Shown one piece after another: positions 1 through 9,799 of a stretch of 64,000 nt of DNA (position 1 is the first letter of the stretch; each line of letters opens with the position of its first letter). Under the pieces are notes generated by a model, which was given only the letters and a program-made list of their open reading frames with translations, searched no databases and was not told the origin of the DNA. The stretch covers positions 180,241 to 244,240 of the forward strand of contig CANNDC010000007.1 in the NCBI GenBank assembly GCA_947503265.1, in the 5' to 3' direction. This stretch comes from an uncultured Alteromonadaceae bacterium. GTDB taxonomy: Bacteria > Pseudomonadota > Gammaproteobacteria > Enterobacterales > Alteromonadaceae. A program made the translations under genes and the position numbers.

Positions 1-737
1 TGCTCATCTGACCAACATTGATAACAATCTCTTAGTAAAGATACAGCGTCGTATGTTATGGGTCCGACTACCGCGTCTTGAAAGTCGATAATTCCCACTC
101 TACCATCGTCTAAAATCATCAAGTTTCTGCAATGGTAATCACGATGTACCCCCAATTGAGGTTGGCTTTTAAATACCTCACGAATTTCAGAGTAGGCATT
201 TTCTATCAGTTTTTTCTCGTCATCAGGGAGTGATAACCCCAAATGCACCTCAATGAGCCAATGGGTAAATAGTTCCTGCTCTCTATCGAGCAATTTATCA
301 TCAAAATGCGGTAGGCTTTGATTGTCTATTTTAATGGATTTTTGAATCTTGGGTATATGTGACAGAGCATTCTCATAGAGCTCAGTCATGGTTTCAGCAT
401 TTAATGCGTCTGCAAACTGTGCGTTGCCAAAATCTTCAATACAATAAAAGCCTTGCTCGGTATTTAAGGCAAAAACCTCTGGAACAGGGAGATCCGCTGC
501 CCGATAGACCTTTGCAATTTGTGAAAACCTTAAACTACTCTCAAATTTTGGTGGTGCATCAACTGCAATAATAGAGCGACCAATTGATTTGGTGTCGGAG
601 GTGTTTTGGTCAGTAAATCGGAAATATCGCCTAAAACTTGCATCACCTGATACCATCTGCAAAGAATGGCAGCTAAACTCAGTTCTTTGATTAATCCACT
701 CGAGTAGCGCCTGCTCTCTTTGTATATTTTGTGTCAC
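1..737 (-). CDS. amgK: AmgK-like anomeric MurNAc/GlcNAc kinase (partial, 3' end off window)
   Basis: Aminoglycoside-phosphotransferase-fold kinase, seen for about 245 codons from a GTG start at 737-735 with the C-terminus beyond the left edge. Visible motifs are the N-terminal GDASFRRYFR segment, the catalytic loop GVHRDYHCRNLM and the metal-binding GIIDFQDAVVGP followed by TYDAVSLLRDCY, the pattern of AmgK enzymes that phosphorylate free MurNAc/GlcNAc at C1 for direct UDP-MurNAc recycling. The gene is divergent from lptD, as amgK-murU is in Pseudomonas, so murU probably lies just outside the window. The family call is firm; the substrate is inferred from motif pattern and context. It matters here because a second, catabolic MurNAc route (murQ) lies 40 kb downstream. 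Confidence 0.8.
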   Translation of the reverse strand, partial: MTQNIQREQALLEWINQRTEFSCHSLQMVSGDASFRRYFRFTDQNTSDTKSIGRSIIAVDAPPKFESSLRFSQIAKVYRAADLPVPEVFALNTEQGFYCIEDFGNAQFADALNAETMTELYENALSHIPKIQKSIKIDNQSLPHFDDKLLDREQELFTHWLIEVHLGLSLPDDEKKLIENAYSEIREVFKSQPQLGVHRDYHCRNLMILDDGRVGIIDFQDAVVGPITYDAVSLLRDCYQCWSDE

Positions 738-910
738 CGATTACCTCAATAATAAAAATTTTCTTGCTTACCCCGCTATAATAAAAGAAATGGAGCCATC
801 ATTGGGCTTTTTTTATCGACTAAGCTGGTAAATCCTGACGAAACCCTTAAAATTATGATCTTTATTGTTGGACTCACCTCTTTTTCAAGGCATATCTATT
901 TAATTTCCGT

Positions 911-3139
911 ATGCAAATTAACCGAATCAACCTATCACTGCTTGCCTTGACCGTCGTTTTGCTCAATATGCAATCCGCCAGCGCAGAAACATCGCGTTGT
1001 CTTGCGCCTCTCCCCGAGTTCGAGGCAAATGCAGATTTAACGGAAAACCAAATTCAAGTCAAAGCAAAGCGCGCTGAAATTCAACAAGACACTATCGCCC
1101 TGTTTGATGGCAATGTGAACATCAATAATAGTAAGGCACAAATTACTGCAGACAAGGCCACAATAGACAAGCAGAAAACAGAACTAAACGCGACAGGAGA
1201 TGTTAACTATCGCGACAAAAGTATGCAGGTTAAAAGTAATGAGGTGAATCTCAATACCGATTCTGGATCATTGAAAATGAGCGGTACGACTTACCAACTA
1301 ACTCAGTTTAGTGGTCGAGGTAGCGCGTCAGAAATAGATATCGACCAGGCTGAAGGTGTGACCTTGTCTGACGTCAGTTACACCACATGCCCAGAAGGCG
1401 CGGAAGACTGGCGTATTGAGGCAAGTAGCATTTCCATTGAAGAAGGAGAGCTGTGGGGAGAGTCCATTAATACGGTTTTCTATGTCAAAGATATTCCTGT
1501 TTTATATTTACCTTATTTTGTCTTCCCTATTTCTGATCAGCGTCAGAGTGGTTTTTTGTTTCCGGAAATCTCAAATTCCACCTCAACTGGGGTTAGTTAT
1601 GAGCAGCCCTTCTATTGGAATATTGCACCCAATTTTGACGCCACCATCTCACCACGTCTCATGTCAAACCGAGGCGCTCAATTAAAGACCGAATTTAGAT
1701 ATCTATCAGAGCGGCATGCTGGGCAAGTTAATTTAGAGTACTTGCCAGATGACAGAGAATTTATTAGCAATCAAGATCGCTATTTCTATCGCTATATTCA
1801 TACCGGTAAATTGGGCGAAAATTGGCTTATGAATCTCGATTTTAACGGATTAAGTGATGACAACTATATTGTTGATCTTGGCTCGGATTACTACAATCGC
1901 GCAGATACCCACCTATATCGAACTTTTTCGTTAAACTATTTTGCACAAAATTTAGACTTTTCCATGAGTTTTCGTGACTTTGAAATTATTGGTGATCACC
2001 CTACCAATTACCGTGCTCTACCGGAAATGAAGCTTGATTATATAAATAATTTGGCTGCAGGGATTGAGTTTAGAATTAATTCGGAACTCGCTTTTTTTGA
2101 CAATCAAATGGAAGGACTTCCCAAAGCTACCCGCTTTCATTTTGCACCAAGTCTAGCACTACCTCTGCGCTCACAGTGGGGCGAATTTCTAGCTGAAGCT
2201 ACCTTGCTCAACACCTACTATAAGCAAGACAATATTGAAAACACAAATTTGGAAGAAGAAGTTAATCGCACACTTGGCCAAGGCAGAATTTTTGGTGCTT
2301 TGTTCTTTGAAAGACAAGCTAACTGGTTCGGCGAAAGCATGTTGCAGACACTGGAACCTAAAATCCAGTACCTATATACCAGTTTTAAGCAACAAAATAT
2401 GATTGGCCAATACGACACGACTCGACTACTTAATAATTTTAATGGTTTGTTCAGAGGGCAGGAATTTACTGGGCTAGATAGAATCAGTGATAACAATCAG
2501 GTTACGGTCGGGTTAACCACTCGATTATTGGATAAAAATAATAGGGAACAATTTAAGCTAAGTTTGGGTCAGATTTTCTACTTGCAAGACAATAAACTGT
2601 TGGCCGCCACTAAAGATGATGATCGTTCTGCGCTCGCATCTGAATTAGATTGGCAAATTGGGAGCAAGTGGTTCACCCGTTCTGAGCTGCAGCTTTCTAC
2701 AAAAACCGATAAAGTTGAACGAAGTAGCGTATCGTTTACGTATCAACTTACAGAAGATAAGTTAGTACAATTATCTCATCGATTTGTGCGCAATCTTTCG
2801 GGTGAAATGATTGACCAGTTTGGAGTCACTGCAAGTTGGCCGATGTCGAGAGATTGGCATTGGGTTGGACGCTGGTATAAAGATTTGTCGAGCAATCGTA
2901 CAATAGAAAGTTATGCCGGTTTACAGTACGAATCATGTTGTTGGTCAATTAGTTTGATCACACAACGCCATTTAAGCAATCGTTTTGATACAATAGGGCA
3001 ACAAAGTACTGAAGAGTTTGAATCCAGTATCAATCTCAAGTTTAGATTCAAATTTAGCGGTGGCGAAGGACGTTCTGGCAGACGAGAAATGTTAGAGGAC
3101 GGATTATTCGGCTACAGACAGGCTTATTTAATCAATTAG
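911..3139 (+). CDS. lptD: LPS-assembly outer-membrane protein LptD
   Basis: 742-residue beta-barrel component of the LptDE translocon that inserts lipopolysaccharide into the outer leaflet. A signal peptide (residues 1-25, ending SASA) is followed by an OstA/LptA-like periplasmic domain (about 40-180) with repeated ITADKATI-type beta strands, then a long barrel. The four cysteines that make the inter-domain disulfides are present: C30, C160 and the adjacent pair C676-C677 (E. coli C31, C173, C724, C725). Slightly shorter than the E. coli protein (784). It heads the conserved lptD-surA-pdxA-rsmA-apaG-apaH run and is divergent from amgK. Confidence 0.96.
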   Translation: MQINRINLSLLALTVVLLNMQSASAETSRCLAPLPEFEANADLTENQIQVKAKRAEIQQDTIALFDGNVNINNSKAQITADKATIDKQKTELNATGDVNYRDKSMQVKSNEVNLNTDSGSLKMSGTTYQLTQFSGRGSASEIDIDQAEGVTLSDVSYTTCPEGAEDWRIEASSISIEEGELWGESINTVFYVKDIPVLYLPYFVFPISDQRQSGFLFPEISNSTSTGVSYEQPFYWNIAPNFDATISPRLMSNRGAQLKTEFRYLSERHAGQVNLEYLPDDREFISNQDRYFYRYIHTGKLGENWLMNLDFNGLSDDNYIVDLGSDYYNRADTHLYRTFSLNYFAQNLDFSMSFRDFEIIGDHPTNYRALPEMKLDYINNLAAGIEFRINSELAFFDNQMEGLPKATRFHFAPSLALPLRSQWGEFLAEATLLNTYYKQDNIENTNLEEEVNRTLGQGRIFGALFFERQANWFGESMLQTLEPKIQYLYTSFKQQNMIGQYDTTRLLNNFNGLFRGQEFTGLDRISDNNQVTVGLTTRLLDKNNREQFKLSLGQIFYLQDNKLLAATKDDDRSALASELDWQIGSKWFTRSELQLSTKTDKVERSSVSFTYQLTEDKLVQLSHRFVRNLSGEMIDQFGVTASWPMSRDWHWVGRWYKDLSSNRTIESYAGLQYESCCWSISLITQRHLSNRFDTIGQQSTEEFESSINLKFRFKFSGGEGRSGRREMLEDGLFGYRQAYLIN

Positions 3140-3210
3140 CACTAATTAACCGGCTCATTTATACGCAATTTTGATTGTGTATTAATGACCCAAGATAAAA
3201 GTAAAAATAC

Positions 3211-4533
3211 ATGAAATTAATCGTAAATAGCATGCTGGCAACAGCATTTTTTGTTGTTCTAACGGCGTCATTTTTGAGTTTTGCTCAACAACAATCTTTA
3301 GATAAAGTCGCTGTGATCGTTGACCAAGGCGTTATCTTGGAAAGTGAGATTGAAGCCTTGGTTTCTTCTGTTAAGCGAAATGCGATTGCAAACAATCAAA
3401 CTTTACCCTCCGATCGCGCTCTCAGAACACAGGCAATCGAAAGGTTGGTTACAGGTAATTTGCAAACTCAGATGGCTGAACGAATGGGTATTCAAATCAG
3501 TGATACTCAATTAGATCAGGCCATCGCAGGTATCGCACAGAACAATAATATGAATATGGAGCAGTTTCGAGATGTCATTGCCAGAGACGGAATTTTATTT
3601 GATGTTTATAGAGAAGATATTCGCAAAGAATTAATTCTTTCAGAAGTACGCCGAGCAAATGTACGAAGACGTATTTATATTACACCTCAGGAAATCGAAA
3701 ATTTAGTTAAATTGATTGACGAACAAGGAGCGAATCAAGCTGAGTATAACCTTGGTCATATTCTTATCGGTTTCCCTCCCCAACCTACAGACGATGATGT
3801 TGCTAGAGCCAAGGAAACAGCTGATAAAGTTATTGAGTTACTTAACAACGGATCTGATTTTACCAAAATAGCAATTGCATCTTCTTCTGGCGCTAAAGCA
3901 CTTGACGGGGGCGACCTTGGTTGGATGAATATTAATGCCATGCCTACGCTCTTTGCCGAGGTTGTTGAGGGAAAAACAGAGAATGAACTAATTGGCCCAT
4001 TCCGAAGCGGGGCAGGATTCCATATCCTTAAAGTTAAAGAACTTAGAGGGGTAGAAGTAGTTAAGGTCGAAGAAGTCAACGCTAGGCATATATTGATTAA
4101 ACCGTCGGTCATTTTAAGCGAAGATAATGCGAAAAAAATGTTGGTTGAATTCCGTCAAGATATTATTGACGGAAAAGCTAATTTTGAAGACTTGGCTAAA
4201 GCTCATTCGGCTGATCCCGGTTCAGCATTACGAGGTGGTGAACTAGGTTGGAATGATCCAGAAATTTATGTTCCTGCATTTAAGAATGCACTAAGAGATC
4301 TTGAAGATGATGAGATAGGAGAACCCTTCCGCTCAGTGCATGGATGGCATTTAGTGCAAATGATTGGTAAGCGTGTTGATGACGCTACTGATAGAGTAAA
4401 AGAAGATAAAGCTTACCAACTCATTTTTAATCGAAAATTCGCTGAAGAGACAGAAGCTTGGCTTCGAGAAATGCGCGACACTGCATTTATTGAGGTCATT
4501 GATGAAGAAACCCCAACTACTGCAGGCAACTAA
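3211..4533 (+). CDS. surA: Periplasmic chaperone/peptidyl-prolyl isomerase SurA
   Basis: 440-residue outer-membrane-protein chaperone. Signal peptide of about 25 residues (ending SFA), N-terminal chaperone domain, then two parvulin domains at roughly 178-277 (starting YNLGHILIG) and 289-388 (starting VNARHILIK), each with the GGDLGW or GGELGW and GWH/GFH signatures. It lies 71 bp after lptD, whose barrel is a classic SurA client, and 2 bp before pdxA, so translation of the two is probably coupled. Length matches the family (E. coli 428). Confidence 0.96.
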   Translation: MKLIVNSMLATAFFVVLTASFLSFAQQQSLDKVAVIVDQGVILESEIEALVSSVKRNAIANNQTLPSDRALRTQAIERLVTGNLQTQMAERMGIQISDTQLDQAIAGIAQNNNMNMEQFRDVIARDGILFDVYREDIRKELILSEVRRANVRRRIYITPQEIENLVKLIDEQGANQAEYNLGHILIGFPPQPTDDDVARAKETADKVIELLNNGSDFTKIAIASSSGAKALDGGDLGWMNINAMPTLFAEVVEGKTENELIGPFRSGAGFHILKVKELRGVEVVKVEEVNARHILIKPSVILSEDNAKKMLVEFRQDIIDGKANFEDLAKAHSADPGSALRGGELGWNDPEIYVPAFKNALRDLEDDEIGEPFRSVHGWHLVQMIGKRVDDATDRVKEDKAYQLIFNRKFAEETEAWLREMRDTAFIEVIDEETPTTAGN

Positions 4534-4535
4534 AC

Positions 4536-5516
4536 GTGCATTTTAAAATAGCGATAACGCCTGGAGAACCGGCTGGAATAGGCCCGGACATAACCATTAA
4601 ACTTGCTCAGCAAGAATGGCCTGCACAGCTAGTTATATTTGCTAATCGTGAGATGATGGAACAAAGAGCTAAATTGCTTGAGCTCCCATTGACGCTGATT
4701 GATTACGATAATTCAGACCAGCCAATTCAGGAACCTGGTCAGCTTTATATAGTTGACATTCCAACAAAGGCGCCTGTGGTTGCTGGTGAATTAAATACCA
4801 ATAATGGTCATTATGTTGTTGAAACTCTCAGACAAGCATGTGAAAAGAATATGGATGGGGAATTTGATGCGGTAGTCACTGGCCCGGTTCATAAAGGAAT
4901 TATCAACAAAGCAGGCATCTCATTTAGCGGTCACACTGAGTATTTTGCATTGCAATCAAATACCCAAGATGTAGTGATGATGCTCTCTACTGACGGTCTA
5001 AGAGTGGTCCTTGCCACGACGCACATCCCTCTGGCCTATGTCGCCAAAGCGATCACTAAAGACAGACTTCACAAAGTTTTGCACATAGTGCACACAGATA
5101 TGAAACTGAAATTTGGCATTCCTCAACCCAATATTTTCGTTTGCGGATTAAACCCTCACGCGGGTGAAGATGGTCATCTGGGTCGTGAAGAGCTTGATAT
5201 TATTATTCCAGCTTTAGACGAGTTAAGAGAGCAAGGGCTCACTCTTACTGGTCCTCTGCCCGCGGACACCATGTTCCAACCAAAATATATGGAACAAGCG
5301 GATGCTGTTTTAGCCATGTATCATGATCAAGGACTACCAGTATTAAAGTACAAAGGCTTTAGTGATTCAGTCAATATCACTCTGGGTTTACCTTTTATTC
5401 GCACTTCTGTGGATCATGGCACAGCGTTAGACTTAGCAGGTACAGGAAAAGCCAACTCAGGTAGTTTTACCAGAGCGATTAATAAAGCGTTAAAATTAGT
5501 AGATAGGCGTCAATGA
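4536..5516 (+). CDS. pdxA: 4-hydroxythreonine-4-phosphate dehydrogenase PdxA
   Basis: 326-residue NAD-dependent enzyme that oxidises 4-phosphohydroxy-L-threonine in DXP-dependent pyridoxal-phosphate synthesis. The opening [12 protein letters not shown] and the three metal-binding histidine contexts are visible: [25 protein letters not shown] and [11 protein letters not shown]. The start is GTG at 4536, 2 bp after the surA stop, because it is the only start in register with the conserved N-terminus. It overlaps rsmA by 4 bp (ATGA at 5513). Full length for the family. Confidence 0.96.
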   Translation: MHFKIAITPGEPAGIGPDITIKLAQQEWPAQLVIFANREMMEQRAKLLELPLTLIDYDNSDQPIQEPGQLYIVDIPTKAPVVAGELNTNNGHYVVETLRQACEKNMDGEFDAVVTGPVHKGIINKAGISFSGHTEYFALQSNTQDVVMMLSTDGLRVVLATTHIPLAYVAKAITKDRLHKVLHIVHTDMKLKFGIPQPNIFVCGLNPHAGEDGHLGREELDIIIPALDELREQGLTLTGPLPADTMFQPKYMEQADAVLAMYHDQGLPVLKYKGFSDSVNITLGLPFIRTSVDHGTALDLAGTGKANSGSFTRAINKALKLVDRRQ

Positions 5517-6319
5517 GTAAGCAACACCTAGGGCATACCGCAAGAAAACGATTTGGCCAAAATTTCTTACATGATCCCTACATTATCGACCAAATAGTTT
5601 CGGCCATCGCGCCGAAACAAGGGCAAAACTTGGTCGAAATAGGACCGGGATTAGCAGCACTGACCGAACCCGTATGCGAATTAGTTGATCAACTCACAGT
5701 CGTAGAGCTCGATAGAGATTTAGCAGAACGGCTACGAACTCACCCTTTTCTAAATAAAAAGTTAAAGATCGTTGAGGCCGACGCGCTTAAATTCGATTTT
5801 ACGGAACTGATGGAAAACGACAAACCGCTTCGTGTGTTTGGTAATCTTCCATACAACATCTCCACCCCGTTAATGTTTCACTTATTTTCGTTTGCAGGCA
5901 AAGTACAAGATATGCATTTTATGTTGCAAAAAGAGGTTGTGAACCGTCTGGCTGCAAAAGCTGGAGAGGCAAACTATGGACGTCTCTCTGTCATGGCTCA
6001 ATATCACTGCCAAGTTCTCCCGGTATTACAAGTTCCCCCTGGTGCGTTTAAACCTGCACCAAAAGTCGATTCGGCTGTGGTTAGATTGATACCTCACCAA
6101 GTTAAGCCTGTTTTAGTTAACGACGAAAAAGAACTTAACCAAGTTTGTGCAATGGCATTTAATCAAAGACGTAAAACCATCAGAAATAGCCTGAAAAAAG
6201 CCATTAGCGAGAATCAAATGATAGATTTAGGAATAAATCCTGAATTAAGGGCTGAAAATTTAAGTCTGGTGGATTATGCTAATTTAGCAAATCACCTACC
6301 AAAAAGTGACAGAGTTTGA
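5513..6319 (+). CDS. rsmA: 16S rRNA dimethyladenosine transferase RsmA (KsgA)
   Basis: 268-residue SAM-dependent methyltransferase that dimethylates the two adjacent adenosines in the 3'-terminal helix of 16S rRNA. Seen: the [10 protein letters not shown] opening, SAM motif [14 protein letters not shown], the [12 protein letters not shown] acidic loop and the NLPYNIS catalytic motif (NxxY). Embedded in the operon by 4-bp overlaps on both sides (pdxA upstream, apaG downstream). Confidence 0.97.
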   Translation: MSKQHLGHTARKRFGQNFLHDPYIIDQIVSAIAPKQGQNLVEIGPGLAALTEPVCELVDQLTVVELDRDLAERLRTHPFLNKKLKIVEADALKFDFTELMENDKPLRVFGNLPYNISTPLMFHLFSFAGKVQDMHFMLQKEVVNRLAAKAGEANYGRLSVMAQYHCQVLPVLQVPPGAFKPAPKVDSAVVRLIPHQVKPVLVNDEKELNQVCAMAFNQRRKTIRNSLKKAISENQMIDLGINPELRAENLSLVDYANLANHLPKSDRV

Positions 6320-6696
6320 AATTAGCAACGAACCTGATCGATATTAAGGTGCAGACTCAATACCTGCCTGATCGAATCCCTGAATCTGAAGATAAATACG
6401 CGTTTGCCTATCAAGTCTCCATTGAGAATAAAGGTACTAATTCCGTTACTTTGTTAAATCGTTATTGGCTAGTTACAGATGGCAATGGCAAGAAAACAGA
6501 GGTTGCTGGCGAGGGTGTTGTGGGTGAACAACCAACGATAGCGGCAGGTAAATCATACCAGTATACCAGCGGTGCAGTGCTAGACACGCCTGTGGGTAGT
6601 ATGAAGGGGCACTATGAATTTAAAAGTGTCTTCGGCGATGTATTTACCGCACCTATCGAGGTTTTCAGTCTAGCCGTGCCCAATTTGGTCAACTAA
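6316..6696 (+). CDS. apaG: ApaG domain protein (CorD)
   Basis: 126-residue ApaG/DUF525 immunoglobulin-like fold protein of uncertain biochemical role, genetically linked to Ap4A and Mg/Co phenotypes in enterics. Conserved blocks [46 protein letters not shown] and the C-terminal [10 protein letters not shown] are all present. The start is a TTG at 6316 overlapping the rsmA stop by 4 bp; no ATG exists before the conserved core, so the rare start is well supported. Followed 6 bp later by apaH. Confidence 0.95.
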   Translation: MKLATNLIDIKVQTQYLPDRIPESEDKYAFAYQVSIENKGTNSVTLLNRYWLVTDGNGKKTEVAGEGVVGEQPTIAAGKSYQYTSGAVLDTPVGSMKGHYEFKSVFGDVFTAPIEVFSLAVPNLVN

Positions 6697-6702
6697 ATTG
6701 TT

Positions 6703-7509
6703 ATGGCGAACTATGTAGTCGGGGATATTCAAGGGTGCTATTTGGGGTTGGTAGCACTATTGAAAAAGGCCAAATTTGACCCAAACATTGACAAATTGTG
6801 GGCAGTGGGTGATCTGATTGCTCGTGGTCCTGATTCTCTAAAAACCCTTAATTTTTTATACCAAATGGGTGACAGCTTTGAATGTGTTTTGGGCAATCAT
6901 GATCTTCACTTTTTAGCAGTTCACTGCAAATTGAAGCCTGCCAAGCAAAGTGACAATTTAGGTCCTTTACTTGCGTCTAAAAAAGCCGACAAATTTGCTA
7001 ATTGGCTCAGAACTAAACCCCTTGCTAAGAAAATAAACAAGCACACTTTAATTTGTCATGCTGGTCTTTACCCCCAATGGTCGTTAAATCAAGCAGAAGC
7101 TCTCAGCAATGAAGTAAGCATTGTTCTATCTGGTCCAAAATATAAAAAACTTCTGGCGAACATGTATGGTTCGGCTCCTCGGGCGTGGGATGATTCCCTC
7201 AAGGACTATGACCGACTCAGATTCATCATTAATGCCTTCACCCGTATGCGATTTATCAAATCCAATAATGAACTCGAATTTGAAACTAAGTCGTCTCCGA
7301 ATTTAACAACAAAACACCTTAAACCCTGGTTCAGCATCGAAAATACGCAATTGAAGAAAAAACAAAAAATACTTTTTGGTCATTGGGCTACTCTCATGGG
7401 TAAAACTGACTCAAGTCAATGCATAGGTTTAGATACTGGCTATGTTTGGGGTAACAAAATGACGCTTTATTGTATTGAGCAGGAAAAATTCATTTCCGTC
7501 AGTCACTAA
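6703..7509 (+). CDS. apaH: Bis(5'-nucleosyl)-tetraphosphatase, symmetrical, ApaH
   Basis: 268-residue calcineurin-type phosphatase that splits diadenosine tetraphosphate into two ADP. Metal-binding motifs GDIQGCYLGL (Q where enterics have H), GDLIARGPDS and GNHDLHFLAVH are in order, followed by AHAG-like CHAGLYPQW, NAFTRMRF, LKPWF and FGHWATLMG. Last gene of the run; no clear hairpin terminator follows. Confidence 0.95.
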   Translation: MANYVVGDIQGCYLGLVALLKKAKFDPNIDKLWAVGDLIARGPDSLKTLNFLYQMGDSFECVLGNHDLHFLAVHCKLKPAKQSDNLGPLLASKKADKFANWLRTKPLAKKINKHTLICHAGLYPQWSLNQAEALSNEVSIVLSGPKYKKLLANMYGSAPRAWDDSLKDYDRLRFIINAFTRMRFIKSNNELEFETKSSPNLTTKHLKPWFSIENTQLKKKQKILFGHWATLMGKTDSSQCIGLDTGYVWGNKMTLYCIEQEKFISVSH

Positions 7510-7528
7510 CGCGCTTCTGCGGTTTAAC

Positions 7529-7555
7529 TAAAGTAAAAAGATGATTCGTCGATAC
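7529..7555 (+). promoter_or_regulatory. Sigma-28 (FliA)-type promoter for the chemoreceptor gene
   Basis: TAAAGTAA (7529-7536), 11 bp, GTCGATAC (7548-7555). This compares with the FliA consensus TAAAGTTT-N11-GCCGATAA: six of eight matches in each box and the exact spacer. It lies about 210 bp upstream of the chemoreceptor start, so a long 5' leader is implied. Family knowledge: chemoreceptors are typical FliA targets. Confidence 0.6.
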
Positions 7556-7763
7556 CTATGTAAGTATTTTTATACGTGTAATTTCTGTGGTCGATCTATA
7601 CTTTGTAGTCTACGCAGAGTTTGCTAGCTCAAACCAACCTTTACCGCTACAGGTATCGGTATAGAAAAATAATAACGATTACAAACTCAATCATTTTGAA
7701 AGAAAAGCCAATGTTAATAGTAACTAGCATCAAGCATTTTTATACAGCACCGGGGACCAAACA

Positions 7764-9788
7764 ATGAAACTGACAGTAGCAAAGAGAGTAATCGGTGGAT
7801 TCGCCATCATTAGTATCTTGTTATTAATTATTGGCGCCTCGTCCTTATACAATTTTAATTCCATAGATAATGCATCCGAGCAAGTCAATGAACTAGCCAT
7901 TCCAGCGTTGGAAGGAAGTAATCAATTAAAGGTTTCCTTCTTAAATATGGGTCGACACGCTGTCGAAGGGTTTCATGAAACCGAATTATCCAAACTGGCA
8001 ACAAAACTAAGCAAGTATGAAGACAGCAAGTCTCTTTTTGATAGTGAATATCAAACGGCGAGACAGGTTGTGCAGTCTAACCCCGAATTAAGCCAAAGCT
8101 TACAAAGCGTCGATTCTATTTATCAATCTTTTATAGCGAATATTGAACGAATGTTTAATAGTCGAAAAGCTAACCTTAACGATGGTGTACGGTTGGATCA
8201 ACTGGTTAGTGACGTTGAAGACAATGCTGACGATTCATCTACTTTGCTGCTAGATTTTGCAGACCTAGACATAGTTCAAGAAGATGCCAATTTAGAAAAA
8301 GCGGCTGAAATAGGTGAACAGCTTGAAACATCCCTACTGACGCTTCTCACAGTCAGTGCTGATTACATCAAGACAAAAGAAATTGTCCGTGCGCAGACTA
8401 TTGGCAATGAAGTGGAACTGGTTATTGATCAAATTAAAAACCAAGCTTCGCAAATGCGAAACTTAGTAGGCAATAAAGATAACTCTGGCACCATGGAAGA
8501 AGTATCAACTTTAGTCGATAAGGTTGTGACTTCGGTTACTATGTCTGATGGTTTACTTCAAACTCAAATTAATCGGCTAAACAAACAAATTGAGGCTAAA
8601 CAAGCCTTAGACGCGTCTGATGCAAATATTTTAGAGGCAAATGCAGAATTAAATAATTTACTGAGCTTAGCCAAAGACAAGGCAAGCAGTATGACGCAAA
8701 GCGTCGCTAGTAACGTATCAAGTGGAACCACACAAGTTATTGTTATAGTGTTAGCTTCGCTAGTATTAGCCACTTGGATAGCTTACAAGAGTGTCAGAGC
8801 AATCACAGTGCCGCTGGGTCGCGTTAATGAACTATTACATGTTGTTTCATCTGGTGACCTGACACGCAAACTTGATGATTCTTCCGATGACGAATTCGGT
8901 GAGTTAGCCGAAAGTGTCAATAACCTTATAGATAGTTTGAAAGGATTGATCAGCGGCATTAGTACCAGAGCAACCCAATTAGCCGCTGCTTCTGAACAAA
9001 CCTCTGCGGTAACGGCGCAAACTACCGCCTCTATTCAGAATCAAAAATCTCAGGTGGCTCAGGTCGCTACGGCAACAACAGAAATGCACAGTACTTCACA
9101 AATGGTAACGCAAAGCGCTGAAGACACCCTCAATCAAATAGGTCACGCGGACACTGAAGCTGAAAAAGTGAAAATGATTTCTTCTGAAAACAAACAAACA
9201 ATTGAAAAATTGGCTGTTGATGTTGAAGAAGCCGCTTCGGTTATTAATAAGTTGCATCAAGATAGCGCCAGCATTGGTGGGATACTTGATGTCATCAAAG
9301 GTGTTGCTGAACAAACTAATCTTCTTGCCTTGAATGCTGCTATTGAAGCAGCCAGAGCTGGAGAACAAGGTAGAGGTTTCGCAGTTGTTGCTGATGAAGT
9401 ACGCACGCTCGCGAGTCGCACACAGAAATCCACTCAAGAAATTAATGCCATGATTGAAGTGTTACAAGCTGGAGCTGAAAAAGCGGTTACTGTAATGAAT
9501 CAAGGCAAGGAACAAACTACCCTTTGTGTAGAGCAAACCGAAACTGCTGCCCAAGCCTTGGATATGATCACAGAAGCCGTGCATAAGGCCCACGATGTGA
9601 GCAGTCAAATTGAACAATCTGCGCGTGAACAAAATGTTGTTTCACAGGAAATAAGCGAAAAACTTGAGAATATTGTTGAAATATCTGAAGAGACATCTAT
9701 CGGCGCGCAACAAACTTCTGAGTCGAGCATGGAAGTCGCAAGGCTTGCAGAAGAACTACAAGCCTCAGTGCAACAATTTAGAGTATAG
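7764..9788 (+). CDS. Methyl-accepting chemotaxis protein (large periplasmic sensor)
   Basis: 674-residue transmembrane chemoreceptor. TM1 about residues 9-30, a helical periplasmic ligand domain of roughly 290 residues (four-helix/HBM-like by size and heptad content), TM2 about 322-343, a HAMP domain (about 345-400, ending [17 protein letters not shown]) and a cytoplasmic coiled-coil signalling domain. The hairpin tip [18 protein letters not shown] sits near residues 515-535, followed by [13 protein letters not shown]. No C-terminal CheR-docking pentapeptide is evident. The ligand is unknown. It is convergent with lysC, with only 11 bp between the stops. Confidence 0.95.
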   Translation: MKLTVAKRVIGGFAIISILLLIIGASSLYNFNSIDNASEQVNELAIPALEGSNQLKVSFLNMGRHAVEGFHETELSKLATKLSKYEDSKSLFDSEYQTARQVVQSNPELSQSLQSVDSIYQSFIANIERMFNSRKANLNDGVRLDQLVSDVEDNADDSSTLLLDFADLDIVQEDANLEKAAEIGEQLETSLLTLLTVSADYIKTKEIVRAQTIGNEVELVIDQIKNQASQMRNLVGNKDNSGTMEEVSTLVDKVVTSVTMSDGLLQTQINRLNKQIEAKQALDASDANILEANAELNNLLSLAKDKASSMTQSVASNVSSGTTQVIVIVLASLVLATWIAYKSVRAITVPLGRVNELLHVVSSGDLTRKLDDSSDDEFGELAESVNNLIDSLKGLISGISTRATQLAAASEQTSAVTAQTTASIQNQKSQVAQVATATTEMHSTSQMVTQSAEDTLNQIGHADTEAEKVKMISSENKQTIEKLAVDVEEAASVINKLHQDSASIGGILDVIKGVAEQTNLLALNAAIEAARAGEQGRGFAVVADEVRTLASRTQKSTQEINAMIEVLQAGAEKAVTVMNQGKEQTTLCVEQTETAAQALDMITEAVHKAHDVSSQIEQSAREQNVVSQEISEKLENIVEISEETSIGAQQTSESSMEVARLAEELQASVQQFRV

Positions 9789-9799
9789 AACCTAGTTCA

